Source: Pseudomonadota bacterium (lineage in GTDB: Bacteria; Desulfobacterota; Binatia; UBA12015). From it: a DNA stretch of 52,530 bases. The notes beneath the pieces were generated by a model. The model saw nothing but the letters and a program-made list of their open reading frames with translations, was not told the DNA's origin and ran no database searches. The translations under genes and the position numbers were made by a program. Positions 7,861 to 16,146 of the stretch are shown here, piece after piece; positions within the stretch are counted from its first letter, which is position 1; each line of letters opens with the position of its first letter. The DNA lies in the NCBI GenBank assembly GCA_005777805.1, contig SXLG01000066.1, forward strand, positions 1-52,530, read 5' to 3'.

Positions 7861-9105
7861 ATGAACGCACCCGCGAGCGCCCAGGCCCCTGTGCTAGCCG
7901 GGCCCCGCGTGCCCGACCGCCACATCTTCGTGACCCAGGATTACCCGCCCGCGCCGGGCGGCATGGCACGGCGCCACGCGGATCTCTGCCGGCGCTTCGC
8001 ACCACGCCCGGTAACCGTCTCCACAGTGGCGGCACCCGGCGCCGCAACCTTCGACGCCGGCGAGCGGACCGCGATCGAGCGTCTGCCCTTTGGCTTCGAC
8101 GACGCCCACCTGCTGACCAACCAGTGGCGCTGGTACCGGCGCCTCGTCGCGCACCGACGACACTATGCCGGCAGCACCACCGTCCTGCATTGCGGCAACA
8201 TCCGGCCCTGTGGCCATGCCGTGTGGTGGCTCCACCGCCACCACCGCGTGCCCTATCTCCTCTACGTCAATGGCAGCGATCTGGTACGCGAGGAGATCAA
8301 GGCCCGCGGTCGACTGCGGCGGGCCGTAACGCGAAGGATTCTCGGCGACGCCGCCGGGATCGTGGCGATCTCTGCGTGGACGGCCCGCTTGGCCGCAGGA
8401 CTGCTGGCACGGCTCGGGATCGAACGCCCGCCCGAGATCGCCACGATCGACCTCGGTACCGATCCCGAGGTCTTCCGGCCCGAGCGCGACACGGGCCAAC
8501 TGCGCCACCGTCTGGGTCTCGGCGACGCCCCGCTCCTCCTCACGGCGGCAAGGCTCGTGCCCCACAAGGGAATCGACACCGCGCTCAGGGTCCTGGCACA
8601 CCTGCGCCGGAACCACCCGCGGCTGCGTTACCTCGTCGCCGGCAGTGGCCGTGACGCCCCCCGCCTGCGCAGCCTCGCCTTGGAGTTAGGGCTTGACGAT
8701 GCGGTCATCTTCGCGGGCACCCTCTCGGAAGCCGATCTCGCCGAAGCGCACGCCACCGCGACGCTCTACTTGGGCCTCTCGCGCGTCCACGCCACGGTCA
8801 ACGTCGAGGGGTTCGGACTGGTCTTCGTCGAGGCGGCCGCGAGCGGCACACCGTGCGTGGCCGGAGACAGCGGCGGTATCCGCTCCGCCGTGCGGGACGG
8901 CGAGACCGGGCTGATCGTGGCGCCGGAAGATATCGGCGCCGCGACCCAGGCCTGCGATCGACTGCTCTCCGACACCGCACTCCGCGCCGGCATGGCCGCC
9001 GCCGGCCGCCGCGCGGTCGAGACGCACTACAACCTCGACCGAGTCGCTGATGAGACCCTCGCCTTCGTCGATCGCGTCACGTCGAAAGTCAAGGCGAGTC
9101 GCTAA
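7861..9105 (+). CDS. Family 4 glycosyltransferase (GT-B fold)
   Basis: Retaining GT-B glycosyltransferase using a nucleotide sugar, cytosolic or membrane-peripheral, probably for cell-surface polysaccharide or glycolipid. The N-terminal acceptor domain starts HIFVTQDYPPAPGGMARR, the usual Gly-rich loop. The donor domain has AARLVPHKGIDTAL, the VAGSG strand and the EX7E motif EGFGLVFVE followed by AAASGTPCVAGDSGGIRSAV. The ATG at 7861 gives 414 aa; the ORF track start (TTG, 7789) adds 24 residues without family character. No strong ribosome site is visible. Divergent from the Cys-rich genes and convergent with the UvrA-like gene. Acceptor unknown. Confidence 0.88.
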   Translation: MNAPASAQAPVLAGPRVPDRHIFVTQDYPPAPGGMARRHADLCRRFAPRPVTVSTVAAPGAATFDAGERTAIERLPFGFDDAHLLTNQWRWYRRLVAHRRHYAGSTTVLHCGNIRPCGHAVWWLHRHHRVPYLLYVNGSDLVREEIKARGRLRRAVTRRILGDAAGIVAISAWTARLAAGLLARLGIERPPEIATIDLGTDPEVFRPERDTGQLRHRLGLGDAPLLLTAARLVPHKGIDTALRVLAHLRRNHPRLRYLVAGSGRDAPRLRSLALELGLDDAVIFAGTLSEADLAEAHATATLYLGLSRVHATVNVEGFGLVFVEAAASGTPCVAGDSGGIRSAVRDGETGLIVAPEDIGAATQACDRLLSDTALRAGMAAAGRRAVETHYNLDRVADETLAFVDRVTSKVKASR

Positions 9106-9251
9106 AACTGTCGCGACCGGGCCCGCGCCCCAGCGGATCCTCTGCGTGGCCAGTCCTGCCCGGCGCCTGGCACGGTGCGCTGGTGCGCGGGCACCAACGA
9201 AGCCTCCCGGTGACCCGTCCTGCCCGATGTCGCTGCGGCCGGCTCGAGTCC

Positions 9252-12200
9252 TCAGCAGCCCGTGGCGCGCTTCCGACCCCTCGACGAGCGTTGCGCGCCT
9301 CGGCTCGCCCCGGCCTCTCCTCCCGCGAAGAGCGGCTGCAACGCCTCGCCGGTCGGTGTGGTGGCGCTATGAGCGAGAGCGAACGGCGCCCCCTCGGCCA
9401 CAATCCGGCCGCCCCGTTCGCCCCCACCGGGGCCGAGGTCGATCACCCAGTCTGCTGCGGCAATGAAGTCCGGGTTGTGCTCGACCACCAGCACGCTGTG
9501 ACCGCGATCGACCAGCCCGTGCAGCACGGTGGCGAGGCGCGCCACGTCCGTGAGATGCAGCCCTGTCGTCGGTTCATCAAAAATCAGGAGCCGGCCCGCC
9601 CCGGCATCCGGATCGATGAAGCTCGCGAGTTTCAGCCGCTGCGCCTCGCCCCCGGAAAGCGTCGCCGTCGACTGTCCGAGGGTGAGATAGCCGAGACCGA
9701 CCTCGCCGATTGCGCGCAGCCGCTGACACACCCGGGGAATGTCGGCGAAGAATCGCTGCGCCTCCTCGACCGTCATGGATAGTATTTCGTCGATGCCGCG
9801 GCCGCGCCAGCGCACCGCGAGCACCGCCGAGCGGAACCGCCGCCCGCTGCAAACCTCGCAGGTAACCGTCAGGTCGGCCATGAAGTGCATCTCGAGCGTG
9901 ACGATCCCCATGCCGCCACAGGCCTCGCAGCGACCGCCCGCTGCATTGAACGAGAAGGCTCCAGGACCGAGCCTTGCGGCCTTCGCGGCGGGGGTGGCCG
10001 CGAAGAGACGGCGGATCTCGTCCCACGCCTTCAGGTAGGTGGCAGGATTCGAGCGCGACGAGCGACCGACCGGAGCCTGCGACATGACCACCACGTCAGC
10101 GAAGCGCTCGATGCCATCGATGCCGGCACACGCGCCGGGCTCGGCGGCGAGGCCGCGCGCCCGCAGCCAGCCCTGATGCAGCACCTGCTCGACCAGCGTG
10201 GATTTGCCCGATCCCGAGACTCCCGTGACGCAGACCAGACGGCCGACCGGGATGCGCACGTCGATGCCCTTGAGGTTGTTCTCGCGCGCGCCGCGGACGA
10301 CGATCGCCGGCGTTGCCGCGGCAACCGTGCGACGCGGGCCGGCATGGCGGCTGCTCCGCGCCAGCAACGCCCGCGCCGTGCCCGAGCCCGTGGCGCGCAT
10401 CCGGGCCGGAGGGCCGGCCCAGACGATCTCGCCTCCACCCGCCCCACCCCCGGGACCCATATCGATCACCTGATCGGCACCCTGGATGAGCGACGGATCG
10501 TGTTCCACCACCACCACCGTGTTGCCCGCCGCAACCAGCCGTCGCAGCACCTCGAGCAGGCGGGCTGCATCGCGCGCGTGCAGACCGACCGTCGGTTCAT
10601 CCAGACAATAAAGCGTATCGGTCAGCGCCGACCCGAGCGCGCTCGCGAGGTGAATACGCTGCGCCTCCCCGCCCGAGAGCGTGCGCGCCTGGCGCGAGAG
10701 CGTCAGGTAGTCGAGGCCGACGGCCAGCAGATAGCCGAGCCGCGCGCGGATCCCCGCGAGCAGCACCGCGGCGCGAGTATTCACACGCTCGTCGCGCTGG
10801 AGGTCTTCGGCCCAGAGGAGGGCACGATCGATCGGCAGCTCGGCCACTTCGGCGATCGTCAAGCCACAGACGCGGCTCGCGAGCGCCTCGGGGCGCAGGC
10901 GCGCGCCGCCACAGGCGTCACACGGAGTGTAGCCGCGGTAGCGCGCCAGCAGGACCCGGACATGGGTTTTGTAGCGCTTCTTTTCGAGCCATCCGAAAAA
11001 TCCCTTGATTCCGGGAAACCGACGCCGGTGCCCCGGCGAGGCTTGCGTCTCGCCATCGACCACGAGACTGCGGGCGGACGCGGCAAGCTCGGCCCACGGC
11101 ACGACGGTGGGGACGGCGTGCGCCCGCGCGCTCCGCAGCAGCCACGCCTGCATCTCGCGGCCGCTCGGCGTCGTCCACGGCGCCACGGCTCCGGCCTCGA
11201 GCGAGCGCGAGGCATCGGGGATCACCTTGTCGAGGTCGATCCCGGTGACCCGACCGAAGCCCTCACAGGTCGGGCAGGCGCCAAGCGGATTGTTGAAGGA
11301 GAAGAGCTGGGGTGTGGCCGACGGCTGCACGCGCCCGCAGGCGCGACATGTGGAGCGGCGGTCGAGTTCGATGCTGCGACCGGCATCGACGAGCAGCAGA
11401 GTGACGTGCCCCGCGCCCAGCGAGAAAGCCGCCTCGAGCGCCTCGCGCACCCGCGCGCGCGGCGACGTGCCCGCGCGCAGGCGGTCCACCACGACCGGCA
11501 GCACGCGCCCGCCACTACCCGCCCCGGCCGGCACGCCAACCGATTGTGCGGCCCCGCGGCGACGCGCCTTTGATCCGGCTGTAGATGACCGGGAGTCCCT
11601 TGCTGCACCGGCCAACCGTGCGCCCCCTTTGCGACGCGCGGGCCGGCCCCGCGCTGGCCCTGGGGAGATCGAGTCAGCAACAATATTTGACAAGAGGACG
11701 TCACCCGCCGCACCCCGACCATCTGGCCCGTCGGCGACGGACTCGACGTTCAGCCCGTCAACGGCGGGCTCGTCGAGACGCACGAGTCTGCCGTCGAGCC
11801 AGAGGCGCCGGTGACCGGCCGCGACCAGCTCGGCCACCACCTCGCCCACCCGGCGCCCGCCGGTTGCGACCGGAGCCAGCACGACGACCACCGTCCCCTC
11901 GGGCAAGGCAGCGAATTCGGCGAGACCGCTCTCGGGGTCGTCGGCCACGACCCGGCCGCCGCATTCCGGGCACGACACCAGGCCTGTGTGCGCGAAGAGC
12001 AGCCGCAAGTGGTCGTTGATCTCGGTGATCGTGCCGACGGTCGAGCGGGCATTGCGGATGGTGTTCTTCTGCGCCAGCGCGATCGCCGGTGGGACGTTCG
12101 AGAGAAAATCGACTTCAGGACGTTCCATGCGCTCGAGGAAGAGCCGCGTATAGGTTGACATCGATTGCACGAAGCGGCGCTGCCCCTCGGCGTAGAGAGT

Positions 12201-12356
12201 GTCGAAGACAAGACTCGACTTTCCCGAGCCCGAGGGGCCCGTGACGACCGTCAGGGCACGCTCGGGGATCGCGCACGAGACCCCCTTGAGGTTGTGCGTG
12301 CGCGCGCCGCGAATCTCGATCGCCCGGCCCGCCCGCGCCGGCGCGCGCCGCGGCAT
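9252..12356 (-). CDS. uvrA: UvrA-type excinuclease ABC-ATPase, divergent subclass with internal insertion
   Basis: DNA-damage-recognition ATPase of nucleotide excision repair, or a paralogue. Two ABC modules are visible: Walker A GPSGSGKSS (residues 40-48) and GVSGSGKST, signatures LSGGEAQRIHLAS and LSGGEAQRLKLAS, and Walker B LDEPTVGL and FDEPTTGL. Zinc motifs CRACG...CPTCEGFG and CEACGGMG...CEVCSG are present. The segment PPAIALAQKNTIRNARSTVGTITEIND differs from canonical UvrA (SIDQK...), suggesting a UvrA-like subclass. The protein is 1034 aa against about 940, because of an Ala/Gly/Arg-rich insert near residues 200-290 that itself contains a degenerate 76-bp repeat. The ATG lies 4 bp past the citrate synthase stop, so the genes are probably co-translated. 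A canonical uvrA may exist elsewhere. Confidence 0.9.
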   Translation of the reverse strand: MPRRAPARAGRAIEIRGARTHNLKGVSCAIPERALTVVTGPSGSGKSSLVFDTLYAEGQRRFVQSMSTYTRLFLERMERPEVDFLSNVPPAIALAQKNTIRNARSTVGTITEINDHLRLLFAHTGLVSCPECGGRVVADDPESGLAEFAALPEGTVVVVLAPVATGGRRVGEVVAELVAAGHRRLWLDGRLVRLDEPAVDGLNVESVADGPDGRGAAGDVLLSNIVADSISPGPARGRPARRKGGARLAGAARDSRSSTAGSKARRRGAAQSVGVPAGAGSGGRVLPVVVDRLRAGTSPRARVREALEAAFSLGAGHVTLLLVDAGRSIELDRRSTCRACGRVQPSATPQLFSFNNPLGACPTCEGFGRVTGIDLDKVIPDASRSLEAGAVAPWTTPSGREMQAWLLRSARAHAVPTVVPWAELAASARSLVVDGETQASPGHRRRFPGIKGFFGWLEKKRYKTHVRVLLARYRGYTPCDACGGARLRPEALASRVCGLTIAEVAELPIDRALLWAEDLQRDERVNTRAAVLLAGIRARLGYLLAVGLDYLTLSRQARTLSGGEAQRIHLASALGSALTDTLYCLDEPTVGLHARDAARLLEVLRRLVAAGNTVVVVEHDPSLIQGADQVIDMGPGGGAGGGEIVWAGPPARMRATGSGTARALLARSSRHAGPRRTVAAATPAIVVRGARENNLKGIDVRIPVGRLVCVTGVSGSGKSTLVEQVLHQGWLRARGLAAEPGACAGIDGIERFADVVVMSQAPVGRSSRSNPATYLKAWDEIRRLFAATPAAKAARLGPGAFSFNAAGGRCEACGGMGIVTLEMHFMADLTVTCEVCSGRRFRSAVLAVRWRGRGIDEILSMTVEEAQRFFADIPRVCQRLRAIGEVGLGYLTLGQSTATLSGGEAQRLKLASFIDPDAGAGRLLIFDEPTTGLHLTDVARLATVLHGLVDRGHSVLVVEHNPDFIAAADWVIDLGPGGGERGGRIVAEGAPFALAHSATTPTGEALQPLFAGGEAGASRGAQRSSRGRKRATGC

Positions 12357-12360
12357 GGTG

Positions 12361-13689
12361 TCAGATCGCCTCGCTGACCATGTCCTCGCGAACGGAAGGC
12401 TTGGGCCGCGACTCGATCGGAGCCCAGTGGCGCTCCTCGGCGCCGGTGTAGAGCTGGCGTGGGCGGCTGATGCGTTGCTCGGGGTCGCGCACCATCTCGG
12501 CCCACTGCGCGAGCCAGCCCGAGGTGCGCGGGATCGCGAACAGGACCGGGAACATCTCGAGCGGGAAGCCCATCGCCTGGTAGATCACGCCGGAATAGAA
12601 ATCGACGTTGGGGTAGAGCCGGCGCTGCACGAAGTAGTCGTCCTCGAGCGCGATGCGCTCGAGTTCCATCGCGATGTCGATCAGCGGATTTCGGCCCGTG
12701 ACGTCGAAGACCTCGAGCGCCAGCTGCTTGATGATCTTCCCGCGCGGGTCGAAATTCTTGTAGATGCGAGGGCCGACTCCCATGAGGCGCGACTCGCCGC
12801 GCTTGAAGCGCTCTATCGCCCGCGGCACCGCCGCGGCCGATCCGATTTCCTGGAGCATCCGCACGACGGCCTCGTTGGCGCCACCGTGCAAGGGCCCGTA
12901 GAGCGCCGCGATCCCCGCCGCGACCGCCGAGTAGGGATCAACGCCCGAGCTGCCCACCGCACGCACGGCGTTGGTCGAGCAGTTCTGCTCGTGATCGGCG
13001 TGCAGGATGAAGAGGACATCGAGCGCGTGCTCCAGAACGGGGTCGGGTTTGTAGCGGTTCTCGCCCATGCGGAAGAGCATCGAGAGGAAGTTGCCGGCGT
13101 AGCTCAACTCATTATCGGGCTGGAGGTAGGGCAATCCGCGTCGGTGCCGGTAAGCCCACGCCGCGAGTGTGGGCATCTTGCCGATCAGGCGGCGGGTCTG
13201 CAGCCGCCGCGATTCGAGATCGTGAATCTCCTTGGCATCCGGGTAGAACGTGGACAGCGCCCCGATCGTCCCGAGGAGCATCCCCATGGGGTGCGCATCA
13301 TACCGGAAGCCGTCCATGAACTTTTTGATGTTCTTGTGGACCATCGTATGGAGCGTGATGTTCCGCTCCCAGCGCGCGTAGTGCTCGGCGTCGGGCAGTT
13401 CGCCCTTCACGATCAGGTAGGCGGTCTCGAGGTAATTGCTCTGCGCCGCGATCTCCTCGATGGGATAGCCGCGGTCGCGCAGGATGCCGCGATCACCGTC
13501 GATGAAAGCGATCTGACTCCGGCAGGATGCCGTGTTGAGAAACGCCGGATCGTAGGACAGCAGACCGGGGTCGTGCTCGCCGGCCTTGATCTGGCCAAGG
13601 TCACGGGCGTGGATGGCCCCTTGCTCGATCGGCAACTCGTAGGTCTTGCCGGTCCGGTTGTCAGTGATGGTGAGCGTCTCTTTTGCCAT
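12361..13689 (-). CDS. gltA: Citrate synthase (type II) with catalytic His replaced by Pro
   Basis: Condenses oxaloacetate and acetyl-CoA in the TCA cycle. At 442 aa it aligns end to end with E. coli GltA: FIDGDRGIL, SNYLETAYL, DAHPMGML, LHADHEQNCST, YGPLHGGANEA, PNVDFYSG and SRPRQLYTG. Of the three catalytic residues, His268 (GPLHGG) and Asp363 (NVDF) are kept. The third, His306 of E. coli in GFGHRVYKNYDPR, is Pro307 here (GVGPRIYKNFDPR; codon CCT at 12769-12771). One base separates CCT from CAT. If real, activity should be strongly reduced or altered; otherwise it is a base error. A GAGG ribosome site precedes the ATG. The stop is 4 bp before the UvrA-like gene. 2-Methylcitrate synthase activity is an alternative. 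Confidence 0.93.
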   Translation of the reverse strand: MAKETLTITDNRTGKTYELPIEQGAIHARDLGQIKAGEHDPGLLSYDPAFLNTASCRSQIAFIDGDRGILRDRGYPIEEIAAQSNYLETAYLIVKGELPDAEHYARWERNITLHTMVHKNIKKFMDGFRYDAHPMGMLLGTIGALSTFYPDAKEIHDLESRRLQTRRLIGKMPTLAAWAYRHRRGLPYLQPDNELSYAGNFLSMLFRMGENRYKPDPVLEHALDVLFILHADHEQNCSTNAVRAVGSSGVDPYSAVAAGIAALYGPLHGGANEAVVRMLQEIGSAAAVPRAIERFKRGESRLMGVGPRIYKNFDPRGKIIKQLALEVFDVTGRNPLIDIAMELERIALEDDYFVQRRLYPNVDFYSGVIYQAMGFPLEMFPVLFAIPRTSGWLAQWAEMVRDPEQRISRPRQLYTGAEERHWAPIESRPKPSVREDMVSEAI

Positions 13690-14035
13690 GTCCAGACCTC
13701 TCCCTCCGCCTGCCCTCTGTCTTAAACGGTGGCGCTCCCTGCTGCCAGAGAGAGGGGTCCGCGGGATTCCACGGCTGTCCCGAGCACGTCGGGGTGGCCG
13801 AGGCCTGGGTCTCGCGTGGTGCCGAGTGCGCGGGTCCGTCGCGCCGGCGCAGGCCGCGCCCGTAACGCAGGGAGCTGCGCGCCCTGGGGCGCGAGCCGCA
13901 ACTCACACCGCGAGCCGCCCCCCGGAGCGCGGCCCTGTCGCGACGCCACGGCAGCGCGCGCCGGACTCGCCCCCCCACGCGTGCGTAGAGCCGCGCTGAT
14001 GCGCTCGGCAGAATGGGGCGCGACGCCGGCGGTGC
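13690..14035. other. Intergenic region upstream of gltA
   Basis: About 345 bp without a credible gene. It should contain the gltA promoter on the minus strand and the end of the LLM transcript. Apart from the hairpin at 13878-13893 it is Arg/Pro-codon-like GC-rich DNA, and the ORFs listed here are shadows. Confidence 0.5.
13878..13893 (-). terminator. Tight GC hairpin after LLM monooxygenase gene
   Basis: CGCGCCC/GGGCGCG with a 2-nt loop, about 145 bp past the LLM stop on the minus strand. No T run, so terminator function is tentative. Confidence 0.35.
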
Positions 14036-15154
14036 TCAGGCCGCCGACTGCCGGTAGCGCGTCGTGCTGTGTAACGGATTCTTGTCGAACTCGGGGATCA
14101 CCTTCTGACCGAAGGTCTCGAGGCACTCGAGAACCTCGTCCCGGCTCAGGTTGCTGGGCATGCCGAAGACGAGCTGATCGACGCCCGTGCGACGGTAAGC
14201 CTCGATCTGCTCGCAGATGTCCTCAGGCGTCCCGCACAGCAGCGCGCCGCGATCGATCGCTGGCTGCACGTGCTCAGGCAAAAGCCGGAGGGGAGGCTCG
14301 GGCCAGACCGGTGCTCCGGCGGGTTTCGGGAAGGTATCGTGGTAGAGGCAGACCAGCGAGAAGAGATAGTTGCGATCGGGCCGCGTCGCCGCCGCCCGCG
14401 CCCGCTCGCGGTCGCGGAAACAGATCACCGAGTTGGTGACCATGACGTTATCGTTGATGTACTCGCCGACGGGTTCGCGGCAGGTCGCGATACCTTCCTT
14501 GTAGGCGCCGATCTGCGGCTTCATCTCGTGGATCGGCGAGAAGTTGAACCCGAGCGCGCCGATTCCCATCTTGCCGGCCTTGGCAAATGTGGCCGGATTA
14601 CCGCAGGCCACCCAGAACGGGGGGTGAGAACTCCTGTAGGGCTTCGGCAACAGGTTGTGCGGCTTGTCGATCGAAAAGTGCTCGCCCTTGAAGGTGTAGA
14701 ACTTCTCGCGGAACATCCGCGGCAACTCGCGGATGACCTCGTCCCACTCGGCCTTGGTCGAGTTGATGTCGTGGATGTTGAACGTCCCGACCTCATGCGA
14801 ACCGGCACCACGGCCGGTGCCGAACTCGAAGCGGCCTTCGCTCAGATGATCGAGCATGGCCGCGCGTTCGACGTTGCGCACCGGATGGTTCGCCCGCGGG
14901 CTCAGGTTAAAGATGCCCGAGCCGAGATGGATGCGCTTGGTCGCGTGGGCGAGGTAGCCCATGTAGACGTCGCTCGCCGAGATGTGGCTGTACTCGGTGA
15001 GCGCGTGGTGCTCGGTGACCCATACGTACTTCCAGTTGTTGCGATCAGCGACGACGACGTACTCGGCCTCGTTCATGATCGCCGCGTGCTCGCGCTCGGG
15101 GTCGTGGGCCCCGGCCCCGGGAACATAGCCCTGGATGAAGATTCCGAATTCCAT
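14036..15154 (-). CDS. LLM-class flavin-dependent oxidoreductase (luciferase-like)
   Basis: TIM-barrel monooxygenase or dehydrogenase using reduced FMN or F420, cytosolic. It starts MEFGIFIQGY and carries WVTEHHALTEYSH, the LGSGIFNLSPRANHPVRNVERAA block, LSEGRFEFGTGRGAGSHE (flavin-phosphate loop) and a C-terminal LLCGTPEDICEQIEAY typical of bacterial-luciferase-like enzymes. The ATG at 15154 has GGAGGG just upstream and fits the family; the longer ORF start at 15262 adds 36 unrelated residues. The protein is 372 aa. It is divergent from pgeF across about 105 bp that must hold both promoters. The substrate cannot be read from sequence; a hydrocarbon or xenobiotic oxidation role would fit the neighbourhood (inference). 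Confidence 0.9.
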   Translation of the reverse strand: MEFGIFIQGYVPGAGAHDPEREHAAIMNEAEYVVVADRNNWKYVWVTEHHALTEYSHISASDVYMGYLAHATKRIHLGSGIFNLSPRANHPVRNVERAAMLDHLSEGRFEFGTGRGAGSHEVGTFNIHDINSTKAEWDEVIRELPRMFREKFYTFKGEHFSIDKPHNLLPKPYRSSHPPFWVACGNPATFAKAGKMGIGALGFNFSPIHEMKPQIGAYKEGIATCREPVGEYINDNVMVTNSVICFRDRERARAAATRPDRNYLFSLVCLYHDTFPKPAGAPVWPEPPLRLLPEHVQPAIDRGALLCGTPEDICEQIEAYRRTGVDQLVFGMPSNLSRDEVLECLETFGQKVIPEFDKNPLHSTTRYRQSAA

Positions 15155-15260
15155 GATCCCTCCGCCGAAGAGAAGTTCAATTCTCCGAATCACGGTTCTA
15201 GTACCCCGAACCGACCTGCGGGGCAACCACCGGACCGGGAGAATCTGATAGGCAGGAGGC

Positions 15261-16052
15261 ATGGTGCTCGACCTTCTCGTCCCGAGTTGGAGCGACGCGG
15301 CCGGGCGGCACGGCTTCCGGCCGCCCGACGCGGCGAAGGGGCCGAGCCCAGCGTTGCGGGCGCAGCAAATGGACGGGACTCCGCCTGCCGAGCAAGTGCC
15401 ACCCGCCCAACCGCCCCAGGAGCTATTGCGGGCACAGCAGCTCGGACTCGGACTCGGGGTTCAACCACTGAACGAGCCCTTGCGGGCCCAGCAGGTACAC
15501 GGGGTCGCCGTGATCGAGGTCAGCCCGGGCGCGCAATCGCCGGTGGGCGAGGCGGACGCGCTGGTCTCGGCCACGGTCGGCCTCGCCGTAGGCATTGCCA
15601 CGGCCGACTGCGTGCCCATCCTGCTCGACGCGCCGGGCGTGGTGGCGGCCGTCCACGCCGGCTGGCGGGGCAGCCTGGAAGGCGTCGTGCTGGCGACCCT
15701 GCGCCACCTCGCCACGCGCCACGGCGTCGCGCCCGCAGAAGTCCGGGTTGCGCTGGGGCCCTCGATCGATGGCTGTTGCTTCGAGATCGAACGGGAGATC
15801 GCGGCGCGCTTTGCTGTGCGTTGGGGGAGCCGGGTGTGGCGACTGTGGCGCGAACGCCCGGCAGGCAAAGGCACGCTTGACCTGCGCGGCTTCAACGCGC
15901 TGGTGCTGCTCGAGGCCGGCGTCGGGGAGAACGCGATCGAGCGCGTCGGCCCGTGCACGTTCTGCGGGCCGGGGCCCTGGGCATCGTACCGGCGGGAGGG
16001 CCCGGATTGCGGGCGGCAACTGGCGTGGGTCGCACCGGGGCCGCGGCCGTGA
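15261..16052 (+). CDS. pgeF: PgeF/YfiH-type laccase-domain protein (purine nucleoside phosphorylase / peptidoglycan editing)
   Basis: Zinc enzyme of the DUF152 family; members cleave adenosine and inosine, and YfiH also edits peptidoglycan. Metal and active-site motifs are all present: AQQVHG, TADCVPILL, VHAGWRG, GPSIDGCCFE and the C-terminal GPCTFCGP...ASYRREGPD. The usual N-terminal block (TR-GGVS...SLNLG) is not recognisable. Its place is taken by three LRAQQ repeats spaced 24 and 18 residues. An AGGAGG lies only 1 nt before the ATG at 15261, so a GTG at 15264 may be the real start. The stop TGA is overlapped by the probable mutY GTG (GTGA), and a 54-bp repeat spans the junction. Confidence 0.87.
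   Translation: MVLDLLVPSWSDAAGRHGFRPPDAAKGPSPALRAQQMDGTPPAEQVPPAQPPQELLRAQQLGLGLGVQPLNEPLRAQQVHGVAVIEVSPGAQSPVGEADALVSATVGLAVGIATADCVPILLDAPGVVAAVHAGWRGSLEGVVLATLRHLATRHGVAPAEVRVALGPSIDGCCFEIEREIAARFAVRWGSRVWRLWRERPAGKGTLDLRGFNALVLLEAGVGENAIERVGPCTFCGPGPWASYRREGPDCGRQLAWVAPGPRP
15354..15496 (+). repeat. Three direct repeats TTGCGGGCnCAGCA in pgeF
   Basis: Cores begin at 15354, 15426 and 15480, spacing 72 and 54 bp, all in frame (LRAQQ). Sequence between cores is not conserved. Confidence 0.75.
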
Positions 16053-16146
16053 AGCGACGCGAGGCGGCCCGCGCCAGCGTGGGTCGCGCCGGGGCCGCCG
16101 CTCTGAAGCGACGCGAGTCGGCCCGCGCCAGCGCGGATCGCACGGG
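16026..16146 (+). repeat. 54-bp tandem repeat across pgeF/mutY junction
   Basis: Two full copies (16026-16079 and 16080-16133, about 49 of 54 bases alike) and a partial third. In the mutY frame they encode VGRxGAAA(V/L)KRRExARAS. The first copy contains both the pgeF stop and the mutY GTG. Confidence 0.9.

Noticed and set aside
15354-15496. CRISPR array from regularly spaced repeats
   Set aside because: Only three short cores of about 15 bp, in frame in pgeF, irregular spacing (72 and 54) and no cas genes. The other period-72 loci fail for the same reasons.
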